Shown here: one piece after another, positions 47,299 to 56,128 of the stretch
How positions within the stretch are numbered: the first letter of the stretch is position 1
Layout: each line of letters begins with the position of its first letter
Assembly (NCBI RefSeq): GCF_004796535.1
Contig: NZ_SPHY01000005.1
Coordinates: forward strand, 1-64,000
Length of the DNA stretch: 64,000 nucleotides
Direction: 5' to 3'
Source of the DNA: Sphingomonas flavalba
GTDB taxonomy: Bacteria; Pseudomonadota; Alphaproteobacteria; Sphingomonadales; Sphingomonadaceae
Notes under the pieces: generated by a model
What the model was told of the DNA's origin: nothing
The model's input: only the letters and a program-made list of their open reading frames with translations
The model's database searches: none
Made by a program: the position numbers and the translations under genes

Positions 47299-47384
47299 CC
47301 TTGACAGCGCCGCCGTCGCCGTTAGGGCCGGCGGCGGGCCACGCCGTCCCAACGCGGCGCGCGCTCTCTGCAAGGAGAGACTAC
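47299..47384 (+). promoter_or_regulatory. serC promoter and structured leader, candidate regulatory RNA
   Basis: TTGACA (47301-47306) is a good -35, with GTTAGG about 15 bases on as a weak -10. The leader then forms two hairpins: CGCCG/CGGCG (47342-47346 with 47355-47359) and TCTCT/AGAGA (47365-47369 with 47376-47380). The second holds the Shine-Dalgarno AAGGAG in its loop and 3' arm, just before ATG 47385. A serC RNA motif has been described upstream of alphaproteobacterial serC genes, but I cannot test whether this is one. Confidence 0.45.
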
Positions 47385-48569
47385 ATGACGAAGACCCCCG
47401 CCGCGGGCATCCCCGCGCGTATCGAACGCCCCACCACAAAACCCGTCCGCCCGCATTTCTCGTCCGGGCCCTGCGCGAAGCCGCCGGGCTGGGCGCCGGG
47501 ACGGCTGGCGACCGGCTCGCTCGGCCGCTCCCACCGCTCGAAGCTGGGCAAGAGCCGCCTCGCCTATGCGATCGACCTGACCCGCGAGATCCTGCGCGTG
47601 CCCGCCGGCCACCGCATCGCGATCGTCCCGGCGTCGGATACCGGGGCGGTCGAAATGGCGATGTGGTCGCTGCTCGGTGCGCGGCCGGTGACGGTGGCGG
47701 CGTGGGAAAGCTTCGGCGAAGGCTGGGTCACCGACGCGGTCAAGCAGCTGAAGATCGACCCGACGGTGCTGCGCGCGCCCTATGGCGAACTGCCGGACCT
47801 CGCCGCGATCGATCAGGATCACGACGTGCTGTTCACCTGGAACGGCACCACCTCCGGCGTGCGCGTGCCCGACGGCGACTGGATCAAGGACGATCGCGGC
47901 GGCCTGACCTTCGCCGATTCGACCAGCGCGGTGTTCGCAATGGACCTGCCGTGGGACAAGCTGGATGTCGTCACCTACAGCTGGCAGAAGGTGCTGGGCG
48001 GGGAGGGCGGCCACGGCGTGCTGATCCTCGGCCCGCGCGCGGTCGAGCGGCTGGAGAGCTACGCCCCGGCCTGGCCGCTGCCGAAGATTTTCCGCATGAC
48101 CAAGGGCGGCAAGCTGATCGAGGGGCTGTTCGCCGGCGAGACGATCAACACCCCGTCGATGCTGGCGGTGGAGGATTACATCTTCGCGCTCGAATGGGCG
48201 AAGCAGCTCGGCGGGCTGGACGCGCTGGTCGCGCGCAGCAGCGCCAACGCCGCCGCGCTCGACGCGATCGTCGCCGAGCGCGACTGGCTCGACCATCTCG
48301 CCGCCGATCCGGCGACCCGCTCGACGACCAGCGTCTGCCTGAAATTCGCCGACGCGGCGGTCGCCGGGCTGGACGATGCCGGCAAGTTGGCGCTGGTCAA
48401 GAAGATCGCCGCGCTGCTCGAGGCGGAGGACGCCGCCTACGACATCGCCGGCTATCGCGACGCGCCGCCGGGCCTGCGCATCTGGTGCGGCGCCACCGTC
48501 GATGCGGCCGACATCGCGGCGCTCGGCCCCTGGCTCGACTGGGCCTGGGGCGAGGCCCACGCCGCCTGA
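47385..48569 (+). CDS. serC: Phosphoserine aminotransferase
   Basis: A 394-residue PLP aminotransferase for the second step of serine synthesis, which also acts in vitamin B6 synthesis. The N-terminal HFSSGPCAKPPGW, SLGRSHRSKLGKSRL and the PLP lysine in VTYSWQKVLGGEGGHGVLIL match the long alphaproteobacterial SerC class. It is larger than the E. coli enzyme (362), as usual for that class. AAGGAG precedes the ATG by 7 bases. serA follows 70 bases downstream on the same strand. Confidence 0.95.
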   Translation: MTKTPAAGIPARIERPTTKPVRPHFSSGPCAKPPGWAPGRLATGSLGRSHRSKLGKSRLAYAIDLTREILRVPAGHRIAIVPASDTGAVEMAMWSLLGARPVTVAAWESFGEGWVTDAVKQLKIDPTVLRAPYGELPDLAAIDQDHDVLFTWNGTTSGVRVPDGDWIKDDRGGLTFADSTSAVFAMDLPWDKLDVVTYSWQKVLGGEGGHGVLILGPRAVERLESYAPAWPLPKIFRMTKGGKLIEGLFAGETINTPSMLAVEDYIFALEWAKQLGGLDALVARSSANAAALDAIVAERDWLDHLAADPATRSTTSVCLKFADAAVAGLDDAGKLALVKKIAALLEAEDAAYDIAGYRDAPPGLRIWCGATVDAADIAALGPWLDWAWGEAHAA

Positions 48570-48639
48570 CCGCCCTCCGGCGCCTATTCCCATTCTCCGG
48601 CTCCCCCCGACGCGCGCGGGAGCGAACAAGGACAGATAC

Positions 48640-50217
48640 ATGCCCAAGGTACTGATTTCCGACAAGATGGACCCGAAGGCCGCCGCGATCTTCCGCGAAC
48701 GCGGCGTCGAGGTCGACGAGAAGCCCGGCCTGACCAAGGAAGAATTGATCGCGATCATCGGCGACTATGACGGCCTCGCCGTCCGCTCGGCGACCAAGGT
48801 GACGAAGGATGTGCTTGCGGCCGCCACCAACCTGAAGGTCGTCGGCCGCGCCGGCATCGGCGTCGACAATATCGACATCCCGGCGGCGTCGGCGAAGGGC
48901 GTCGTCGTCATGAACACGCCGTTCGGCAATTCGATCACCACCGCCGAACATGCGATCGCGCTGATCTTCGCGCTCGCCCGCCAGCTGCCGGAGGCGGACG
49001 CCTCGACCCAGGCCGGCAAGTGGGAAAAGAACCGCTTCATGGGCGTGGAGGTCACCAACAAGGTGCTCGGCCTGATCGGTGCCGGCAATATCGGCTCGAT
49101 CGTTGCCGACCGCGCGCTCGGCCTGAAGATGAAGGTCGTCGCCTATGATCCGTTCCTGTCGGCCGAACGGGCGGTGGAGCTTGGCGTCGAGAAGGTGACG
49201 CTGGACGAGCTTCTTGCCCGCGCCGATTTCATCACCCTGCACACCCCGCTGACCGACCAGACCCGCAACATCCTGTCGGCGGAGAATATCGCCAAGACCA
49301 AGCCGGGCGTGCGCATCGTCAATTGCGCGCGCGGCGGCCTGATCGACGAGGCGGCGCTGAAGGCGGCGCTCGATTCCGGCCATGTCGCCGGCGCGGCGCT
49401 CGACGTGTTCGTCGAGGAACCGGCCAAGGCCAGCCCGCTGTTCGGCACCGCCAATTTCGTCTCCACCCCGCATCTCGGCGCCTCGACCGACGAGGCGCAG
49501 GTCAATGTCGCGATCCAGGTGGCGGAACAGATTTCCGATTATCTGCTGTCCGGCGGCATCACCAACGCGCTGAACGTGCCGTCGCTGTCGGCGGAGGAAG
49601 CGCCGAAGCTGAAGCCGTATATGGCGCTGGCCGAACAGCTCGGCTCGCTGGTCGGCCAGCTCGCCCATGACGCGCTGTCGGGCATCGCCATCGAGGTTGA
49701 AGGCGCCGCGGCCGATCTGAACCAGAAACCGATCACCGGCGCCGTTCTCGCCGGCTTGATGGGGGTCTATTCGGACACGGTGAACATGGTCAACGCGCCG
49801 TTCCTGGCGCGCGAGCGCGGGCTCGACGTGCGCGAGGTCCGCCATGACCGCGCCGGCGACTACCACACGCTGGTCCGCGTCTCGGTCAAGACCAGCGAGG
49901 GCGAGAAGTCGGTCGCCGGCACGCTGTTCGGCGATTCCAGTCCGCGCCTGGTCGAGATCTTCGGCGTCAAGGTCGAGGCCGATCTCGCCGGCGACATGCT
50001 CTACATCGTCAACCTGGACGCCCCCGGCTTCATCGGCCGGCTCGGCACCACGCTCGGCGCGGCGGGGGTGAATATCGGCACCTTCCACCTCGGCCGGCGC
50101 AGTGCCGGTGGCGAAGCGGTGCTGCTGCTGTCGATCGACTCGCCGGTCGACGAATCGCTGCTGGCGACGATCCGCGGCCTGCCGGGGGTCAAGGTCGCGA
50201 TGGCGCTGCGGTTCTGA
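48640..50217 (+). CDS. serA: D-3-phosphoglycerate dehydrogenase
   Basis: A 525-residue enzyme for the first committed step of serine synthesis. The N-terminal catalytic domain contains VVGRAGIGVDNIDIPAA, the NAD fold VLGLIGAGNIGSIVADRAL and the catalytic VNCARGGLIDEAALKAAL and the CAT-domain His region STPHLGASTDEAQ. A substrate-binding intervening domain (about 320-450) and a C-terminal ACT domain (about 452-525), beginning IVNLDAPGFIGRLG, suggest allosteric control by serine. Length is that of the long (type I) form. The stop overlaps hisZ by one base. Confidence 0.96.
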   Translation: MPKVLISDKMDPKAAAIFRERGVEVDEKPGLTKEELIAIIGDYDGLAVRSATKVTKDVLAAATNLKVVGRAGIGVDNIDIPAASAKGVVVMNTPFGNSITTAEHAIALIFALARQLPEADASTQAGKWEKNRFMGVEVTNKVLGLIGAGNIGSIVADRALGLKMKVVAYDPFLSAERAVELGVEKVTLDELLARADFITLHTPLTDQTRNILSAENIAKTKPGVRIVNCARGGLIDEAALKAALDSGHVAGAALDVFVEEPAKASPLFGTANFVSTPHLGASTDEAQVNVAIQVAEQISDYLLSGGITNALNVPSLSAEEAPKLKPYMALAEQLGSLVGQLAHDALSGIAIEVEGAAADLNQKPITGAVLAGLMGVYSDTVNMVNAPFLARERGLDVREVRHDRAGDYHTLVRVSVKTSEGEKSVAGTLFGDSSPRLVEIFGVKVEADLAGDMLYIVNLDAPGFIGRLGTTLGAAGVNIGTFHLGRRSAGGEAVLLLSIDSPVDESLLATIRGLPGVKVAMALRF

Positions 50218-51329
50218 TGATCGCGCCCGGCCTGCTGCCAGAGGGGCTGCGTGACCGGCTGCCGCCGGTGGCGGAGGCGGCCGTCGCGCTCACCCGCGCG
50301 GTCGCCGACGCGATCGCCGGCTATGGCTACGAACGCGTCGCCCCGCCGCTCGCCGAGTTCGAGGAAGCGCTGGTCGGGCGGCTGAAGGCGGCGAAGGCGC
50401 AGGATCTGCTGCGCTTCGTCGACCCGGTGTCGCAGCGTACCCTTGCGCTCAGGCCGGACATCACCACTCAGGTCGGCCGCATCGCCGCGACGCGGATGGC
50501 GCACCGCGCGCGGCCGCTGCGCCTGTCCTACGGCGGCAGCGTCATCAAGCTGCGCGCGACTCAACTCAACCCGGAACGGGAACTGACCCAGCTCGGCGCC
50601 GAGCTGATCGGCCGAGACACGGTGGCGGCGGCGGCGGAGATCGTCGCGGTGGCGATCGCCGCGCTCGACGCCGCCGGGGCCGGGCCGATCACCGTCGACC
50701 TGACCCTGCCCGATCTGGTCGATACCCTGGCCGCCGGGCCGTTTCCGCTGCCGGCCGATGCGATCGACCGGGTCAAGGCGCTGCTCGACGCCAAGGACGC
50801 CGGCGGCCTCGCGGCGGCGGGGGCGGACGCCTATCTGCCACTGATCCACGCCGCCGGGCCGCTCGACAGCGCGCTCGCCCGGCTGGAGGCGATCGACGCC
50901 GGCGGCGTGCTCGCCAGCCGGATCGCCGCGCTCCGCGCCGTCGCCGCGCCGCTCGCCGGCCGCGCTACGCTGACCCTCGACCCGACCGAGCGCCACGGCT
51001 TCGAATATCAGAGCTGGTTCGGCTTCTCGCTGTTCGTCGACGGGCTGGCCGGCGAGATCGGCCGGGGCGGCAGCTACACCATCCTCGACGGGCGGGGCGG
51101 GGAGGAACCGGCGATCGGCTTCTCGCTCTACCCTGATCCGCTGATTGAGCGTCTGGCCGCCGCCAACGCCCGCCCGCGCCTGTTCCTGCCGCTCGGCACC
51201 GATCCGGCGCTGGCCGCCCGCCTGCGCGGCGAGGGCTGGGTGACGGTGGCGGCGCTCGACGAACGCTGCGACGCGACGGCGCTCGCCTGCACCCACGCGC
51301 TGGTCGAGGGCGCGCCGACGCCGGTCTAG
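50217..51329 (+). CDS. hisZ: ATP phosphoribosyltransferase regulatory subunit HisZ
   Basis: A 370-residue HisRS-like protein. Class II synthetase motifs are recognisable (GYERVAPPLAEFEEAL; DPVSQRTLALRPDITTQVGRIA as motif 2), but the C-terminal anticodon-binding domain is absent, which separates HisZ from HisS. HisZ activates short-form HisG in histidine synthesis. HisG is not in the window. The start overlaps the serA stop, so expression is coupled to serine synthesis genes; that link is commonly seen in sphingomonads. Confidence 0.88.
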   Translation: MIAPGLLPEGLRDRLPPVAEAAVALTRAVADAIAGYGYERVAPPLAEFEEALVGRLKAAKAQDLLRFVDPVSQRTLALRPDITTQVGRIAATRMAHRARPLRLSYGGSVIKLRATQLNPERELTQLGAELIGRDTVAAAAEIVAVAIAALDAAGAGPITVDLTLPDLVDTLAAGPFPLPADAIDRVKALLDAKDAGGLAAAGADAYLPLIHAAGPLDSALARLEAIDAGGVLASRIAALRAVAAPLAGRATLTLDPTERHGFEYQSWFGFSLFVDGLAGEIGRGGSYTILDGRGGEEPAIGFSLYPDPLIERLAAANARPRLFLPLGTDPALAARLRGEGWVTVAALDERCDATALACTHALVEGAPTPV

Positions 51330-51349
51330 GACGCCCGCCACCATTCCAT

Positions 51350-51396
51350 CGTCATTGCGAGCGCAGCGAAGCAATCCACTACCGCTGCAATGACGG
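51350..51396. repeat. Dispersed repeat, CGTCATTGCGAG family, copy 3
   Basis: CGTCATTGCGAGCGCAGCGA then AGCAATCCA, followed by TACCGCTGCAATGACGG, so the outer CGTCATTGC and GCAATGACG could pair as a hairpin. It lies between the convergent hisZ and M20 peptidase genes. Confidence 0.75.
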
Positions 51397-51408
51397 TGTC
51401 GAGGGCGC

Positions 51409-52734
51409 CTACCGCTTGCCCAGCATGGTGACGGCCGCCGTCGTCATCGCCTCGGCCGCGGTCGCGATCACCTTCTCGGCATCGGGCGCCCAGCCCGAAC
51501 TGTGCAGCGACGGCAGCCTGGCCGCATCGCCGCCGGCCGCGTCCCATTTCGCCTGCGGCACGCCGCCGACCCAGAAGATCAGGCTCTGGATATGGGCGGG
51601 GTCGGCCAGCCGGTACTGGGCGAAGTCCTCGCTGACCATCACCGGCTTGGCCTGCACCACCCGCTCCTTGCCGAAGCGCCTGGTGAACGCCTCGTGGATC
51701 GTCGCGGTCAGCGGCGCGTCGTTGATCGTTGGATCGGCATAGGTGCCGAACGGCGTGACCACCGGCATCCTGTCCTCCGGCATGCCGGAGGCGATCGCCT
51801 CGCCGCGCGCGATGCGGCGGATGCCGTCGAGCAGCTTGTCGCGCGTTTCCGCCGAATAGCTGCGTACGGTCAGTTGCAGCTTCACCTCGTCGGGGATGAT
51901 GTTGTGCTTGGTGCCGCCATGGATCGAGCCGACGGTGACGACGACCGGGTCCTGCGGGTCGATCTCGCGCGACGCCAGCGTCTGCAGGCTGGTGACGATC
52001 CGCGCGGCAAGCACGATCGGGTCCTTTGTCGTCGCCGGCGCCGCACCGTGGCCGCCAACGCCCTTGACCAGGATGTCGACCGAATCGACTGCGGCCAGCG
52101 CCGGCCCCGCCGTCGTGCCGATCACCCCGGCGGGCAGCGAGGCGGAATCGTGGAAGGCGATCACATAGTCGGGCTTCGGAAAGCGGGTGAACAGCCCGTC
52201 CTTCAGCATCGCGGTCGCGCCGGCGTTGGTCTCTTCCGCCGGCTGGGCGATCATCACCAGCGTGCCGGACCACTGGTCCTTCAGCGCCGCCAGCCGCCGC
52301 GCCGCGCCGACCCAGCTCGCCATATGGGTGTCGTGGCCGCAGGCGTGCATCACCGCGGTCTGCTGCCCGTCCGGCCCGGTCGCGACGACCTTGCTGGAAA
52401 ACGGCAGACCGGTCTGCTCCGCCACCGGCAGCGCGTCCATGTCGGTGCGCAGCAGCACCGTCGGCCCGGCGCCGTTCTTCAACACCGCGACGACGCCGTG
52501 GCCGCCGACGCCGGTGGTGACGGCGAAGCCGGCCTTCTTCGCTTCCTCCGCCATCACCGCCGCCGTCTTCACCTCCGCGCCGCTCAGCTCGGGCGCGGCG
52601 TGGAGGGCGCGGTACAGCGTCATCAACGACGGCATGTCGCCGGTGACCGCGGCGCGGAGCGTGTCGGGCTGGGCGGCGGCGGAGGCGGCGGCCAGCGCCA
52701 GCAGCGCGGCGCCCCACATCGGCAGCCGGCTCAT
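51409..52734 (-). CDS. M20-family amidohydrolase/peptidase, exported
   Basis: A 441-residue zinc hydrolase. The N-terminal MSRLPMWGAALLALAAASAAA is a signal peptide. Metal ligands include the Cys/His of VMHACGHDTHMASW and the HGGTKHNIIPDEV motif; MDALPVAEQTGLPF is the other family block. M20D-type amidohydrolases remove acyl groups from amino acids such as N-acyl or indole-acetyl conjugates. Substrate here is unknown; a periplasmic role is inferred from the signal. Its ATG overlaps the stop of the SDR gene by 4 bases. Confidence 0.9.
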   Translation of the reverse strand: MSRLPMWGAALLALAAASAAAQPDTLRAAVTGDMPSLMTLYRALHAAPELSGAEVKTAAVMAEEAKKAGFAVTTGVGGHGVVAVLKNGAGPTVLLRTDMDALPVAEQTGLPFSSKVVATGPDGQQTAVMHACGHDTHMASWVGAARRLAALKDQWSGTLVMIAQPAEETNAGATAMLKDGLFTRFPKPDYVIAFHDSASLPAGVIGTTAGPALAAVDSVDILVKGVGGHGAAPATTKDPIVLAARIVTSLQTLASREIDPQDPVVVTVGSIHGGTKHNIIPDEVKLQLTVRSYSAETRDKLLDGIRRIARGEAIASGMPEDRMPVVTPFGTYADPTINDAPLTATIHEAFTRRFGKERVVQAKPVMVSEDFAQYRLADPAHIQSLIFWVGGVPQAKWDAAGGDAARLPSLHSSGWAPDAEKVIATAAEAMTTAAVTMLGKR

Positions 52735-53498
52735 CGCGGCGCCATCCGGATCGCGCCGTCGAGGCGGATCACCTCGCCGTTCAGCATCGGGTTGGCGATG
52801 ATCGCCTCGACAAGCTGGGCATATTCCTCGGGCTTGCCGAGCCGGCTCGGGTGTGGCACCTGCGTGCCCAGGCTGTCCTGCGCCGCCTGCGGTAGACCCA
52901 TCAGCATCGGGGTCAGGAAGATGCCGGGCGCGATCGTCATCACCCGGATCTTCAACTGCGCCAGGTCGCGCGCGACCGGCAGGGTCATGCCGACGACACC
53001 GCCCTTGGACGACGCATAGGCCGCCTGGCCGATCTGCCCGTCATAGGCGGCGACCGAGGCGGTGTTGACGATGACGCCGCGTTCCTCGCCGATCGGCTCG
53101 GCGGCGGCGAGCAGGGCCGCGAAGCGCGAGATGACGGTGAAGGTGCCGATCAGGTTGACCTCGATCGTCTTGCGATAGGCGTCGAGCGGGTGGGGCACAT
53201 TGTCGCGGCCGACGGTCTTGATCGCCGGGGCGATGCCGGCGCAGTTGACCAGGATGCGGGCGGTGCCGTGCGCGGCGGCCGCCGCCGCCAGCCCGGCGTC
53301 GACACTGGCTTCGTCGGCGACGTTGACCGGGGCGAACAGCCCGCCGATCGCGGCGGCGTGGGCGGCGCCCGCCTCCTCGTTCAGGTCGAACAGCGTCACC
53401 CTCGCGCCGGCCTTCGCCAGCCGCACGGCGGTGGCGCCGCCCAGGCCGGACGCGCCGCCGGTGACGATCGCGGCAATACCATCCAGATTCATCGGCAT
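52731..53498 (-). CDS. SDR oxidoreductase, HSD10-like
   Basis: A 255-residue classical short-chain dehydrogenase. The cofactor motif is VTGGASGLGGATAVRLAKAGA with FDLNEEAG following, which favours NAD. The active site is the Ser in NTASVAAYDGQIGQAAYASSKGG with Tyr-x3-Lys. The C-terminal IAPGIFLTPMLMGLP is typical of 3-hydroxyacyl-CoA dehydrogenase type 2 proteins (HSD17B10-like), so a role in fatty or branched acid oxidation is plausible. It lies upstream of the M20 gene on the same strand. Confidence 0.9.
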   Translation of the reverse strand: MPMNLDGIAAIVTGGASGLGGATAVRLAKAGARVTLFDLNEEAGAAHAAAIGGLFAPVNVADEASVDAGLAAAAAAHGTARILVNCAGIAPAIKTVGRDNVPHPLDAYRKTIEVNLIGTFTVISRFAALLAAAEPIGEERGVIVNTASVAAYDGQIGQAAYASSKGGVVGMTLPVARDLAQLKIRVMTIAPGIFLTPMLMGLPQAAQDSLGTQVPHPSRLGKPEEYAQLVEAIIANPMLNGEVIRLDGAIRMAPR

Positions 53499-53577
53499 AT
53501 CTCCCTCACGCCCACCTATCGGCGGCGCGGGGCGAAATGCAATATCGGCGTTGGGTGGCCCGGTGAGGGCGGGGGGC

Positions 53578-55257
53578 TCAGCGCCCTTGTGAGCGCCAGC
53601 GGCGGATGACGCGGTTCAGGATTTCCTCCTCGCCGCCGGCCTGCGTCCACAATTCGGAGAACAGCGGGTCGTTCGACGCCGGCCGCTTGCGTTCCTCCAG
53701 CGCGTCGAACGACACGCGGATCGGGATGGCGACGCCCTCGCCGCAGATGATCGCCTCGCGGTTCCTGAGTGCCGGGATGGTGTCGAGGAAGCCGCGCGCG
53801 CCTTCCGGCATCGCCGCCTTGACGAAACTCTGGTCGCGCTCGTTGTTCAGGCGCATCGCGATGATCGTGCCGCACTGCGACAGCACGCCTTCGGCCAGGT
53901 CGGACGGCCGCTGCGTCACCAGCCCCAGCGACACGCCGTATTTGCGGCCTTCCTTGGCGATCCGCTCCAGGATCTTGCGGACCGCCTGGCCGTTGCCGAC
54001 ATGGTCGGACGGAATATAGCGGTGTGCTTCCTCGCAGACGAGCAGGATCGGGCGGTGCGGCTCGTCGCGCGACCAGATCGCATAGTCGAACACCATCCGG
54101 CTCAGCACCGCGACGACGACGGAGGTGATGTCGGACGGCACGCCCGACACGTCGATGATCGAAATCGGCTTGCCGGCGCCGGGCAGGCGGAAGATGCGGC
54201 CGAGGAAATCGGCCATCGTGTCGGCGACCAGCATGCCGGAAAACATGAAGCTGTAGCGCGGGTCGTTGCGCAGCTCGTCGATCTTGGTCTTCAGCCGCAT
54301 GTAAGGCGCGCTGTCGGTCGCCTTGTCCAGCTTGCCCATCTCGGCGGTGATGATGCCGGTCAGGTCGGACAGCAGGTAGGGGATCGGCGAATCGACGGTC
54401 AGCTTCGATATGCCTTCGGCGGCACGGCTCTTGGCGCGCGCGGCGAGCAGGCATTTGGCGAGGATGTCGGCGTCGGTCTGCCGGTTGTCGCCGTAGGAGG
54501 TGAGCAGAACCTCGCAATGCTCCTCGAAATTCATCAGCCAGTAGGGCATCGCCAGGTTGCCGACGTCGAAGATCGCGCCGTTGGTCCTGAACGCGGCGGC
54601 ATATTCGCCGTGCGGGTCGATCATCACGATGTGGCCTTCCGGCGCCATGTCGCAGATGCGGTGGAGGATCAGCGCCGCCGACGTCGACTTGCCGGTGCCG
54701 GTCGATCCGAGCAGCGCGAAATGCTTACCCAGCATCGCGTCGATGAACAGCGCGCCGCGTACGTCGCGGGTCGGGTAGACGGTGCCGACCTCGATGTTCG
54801 GCCGCGCCTCGGCCGCGTACATCTCCTTCATGTCGGCGCTCGACACCGGATAGACCTTGCAGCCCGGCATCGGGAAACGGGTCACGCCCCGGCGGAAGCC
54901 GTAGATGCGGCCGGTCAGCCGTTCCTCGTCGCCCTCGCCGAGGAAATCGACGGTGGCGCTGATCGCCCCGTCCTCCAGCCGCGCCAGCGCGCGGATGCTC
55001 GCCATCACCCAGATGGCGCCGATCTTCATCTTGATCTGGCTGCCGACCTGTCCGGAAATTGCCATGCTCGGGTCGGCATGGTCCGCCAGCACCGCCAGCA
55101 CTTCCGGGTCCATCCGCACCCGTGCCCAGCCTGCGACTTCGATAATCTCACCGATGATGATGCGGTTGGCCTCGGCGCTACGCACGGTGACGGATTCGCC
55201 GTCCTCCTCGTGGGGAAGGCGCAGTCCGGTGGAGACCCCGGCCATGTCGGTCATCAT
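53578..55257 (-). CDS. HerA-type DNA translocase ATPase
   Basis: A 559-residue P-loop ATPase of the HerA/FtsK superfamily (DUF87). After a HAS-barrel-like N-terminus (about 20-110), the Walker A is LGSTGTGKSTSAALI and the HIVMIDPHGEYAAAF Walker B follows. VCEEAHRYIP and RIAKEGRKYGVSLGLVTQRPSDL are conserved motor motifs. HerA proteins form hexamers that process DNA ends with the nuclease NurA, but no nurA is adjacent. In alphaproteobacteria such lone ATPases are common with unknown role. Confidence 0.88.
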   Translation of the reverse strand: MMTDMAGVSTGLRLPHEEDGESVTVRSAEANRIIIGEIIEVAGWARVRMDPEVLAVLADHADPSMAISGQVGSQIKMKIGAIWVMASIRALARLEDGAISATVDFLGEGDEERLTGRIYGFRRGVTRFPMPGCKVYPVSSADMKEMYAAEARPNIEVGTVYPTRDVRGALFIDAMLGKHFALLGSTGTGKSTSAALILHRICDMAPEGHIVMIDPHGEYAAAFRTNGAIFDVGNLAMPYWLMNFEEHCEVLLTSYGDNRQTDADILAKCLLAARAKSRAAEGISKLTVDSPIPYLLSDLTGIITAEMGKLDKATDSAPYMRLKTKIDELRNDPRYSFMFSGMLVADTMADFLGRIFRLPGAGKPISIIDVSGVPSDITSVVVAVLSRMVFDYAIWSRDEPHRPILLVCEEAHRYIPSDHVGNGQAVRKILERIAKEGRKYGVSLGLVTQRPSDLAEGVLSQCGTIIAMRLNNERDQSFVKAAMPEGARGFLDTIPALRNREAIICGEGVAIPIRVSFDALEERKRPASNDPLFSELWTQAGGEEEILNRVIRRWRSQGR

Positions 55258-55360
55258 GCTTGTCCTGTCGCGGCTGTTTCGGCCCGGCCTTAGCGCGGCG
55301 CAGGTAAAGATTTCGCTTTTGTCCGCAACATGCGGGATTTGCCGATCCGGTGGCCGGCGC

Positions 55361-56128
55361 TCAGACCCGCCTGAACAGCGATCCCGCCGCCCAGCCGAGC
55401 AGCAGCGCCAGCGCGATCGACACGACGCCGTAGAGGAAGGACCAGCGCTCCGCCGCCATCGCGACGAAGCGCTCGAAGCCGGATTTGCGGATCGCGATCT
55501 CGCGCACCGCCCCGGCCAGCACCCGGCCGTCCTGCACGAGGAACGTCTCGGCGGTGTAGTCGCCGACCGGCACCCGCGCCGGTATGGCGATATGGACGCG
55601 GTATAGCGCGCCGTCGGTGATCTCGACCGCGTCGGGTTGCTCGACGTACAGGCCGTTGCGCTGGCGCAGGTCGACCAGCCCGTTCTCGAACCGCTTGGTT
55701 TGCGCCAGGCTGCCGGCGTCGGCGGCGGAGAGCTGCAGGTTGCCGACGCCCAGCTCGTAGATGGCGGCGGTGCGCTCGTCGATGATCTCGCCGATCGGGC
55801 GGGACGAGGCGACGGCGTAGAAGCCGGGCGCGGAACGGAAGCGCGCGCTGGCCGCGTTCATCCAGATGCCGGCGATCTTGCGCTTCTCGCGCACGACGAT
55901 CGATTCGGTCGGCCCTTTCAGCACGACGATGATGTCGGCCGGCTTGTCCGGTATCCGCCCGCCGGGATGGAGGATCGCGCCGAACAGCAGCAGCTCGGCG
56001 CCGGTGAAGCTGTAGATGATCCGGATGTCGCGCTGCGACACGTCCGGCACCAGCACCGGCTGGTTCGGCGGCCGGTTCTGGGCCAGCAGCAGCGGGGCGA
56101 GCAGCAGCAGGGCGAGCGCGCGCATCAC
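55361..56128 (-). CDS. TIGR02186 family exported membrane protein
   Basis: A 255-residue protein. A signal-like N-terminus (MMRALALLLLAPLLLAQ) and a C-terminal membrane helix (about 230-250, FLYGVVSIALALLLGWAAG) frame a periplasmic region with IIYSFTGAELLLFGAIL and VVLKGPTESIVVREKRKIAGIW. These are the conserved blocks of TIGR02186, which has no known function. Its ATG overlaps the stop of the TauE/SafE transporter gene by 4 bases. The pairing recurs in alphaproteobacteria, suggesting a shared transport process; this is inferred. Confidence 0.85.
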   Translation of the reverse strand: MMRALALLLLAPLLLAQNRPPNQPVLVPDVSQRDIRIIYSFTGAELLLFGAILHPGGRIPDKPADIIVVLKGPTESIVVREKRKIAGIWMNAASARFRSAPGFYAVASSRPIGEIIDERTAAIYELGVGNLQLSAADAGSLAQTKRFENGLVDLRQRNGLYVEQPDAVEITDGALYRVHIAIPARVPVGDYTAETFLVQDGRVLAGAVREIAIRKSGFERFVAMAAERWSFLYGVVSIALALLLGWAAGSLFRRV

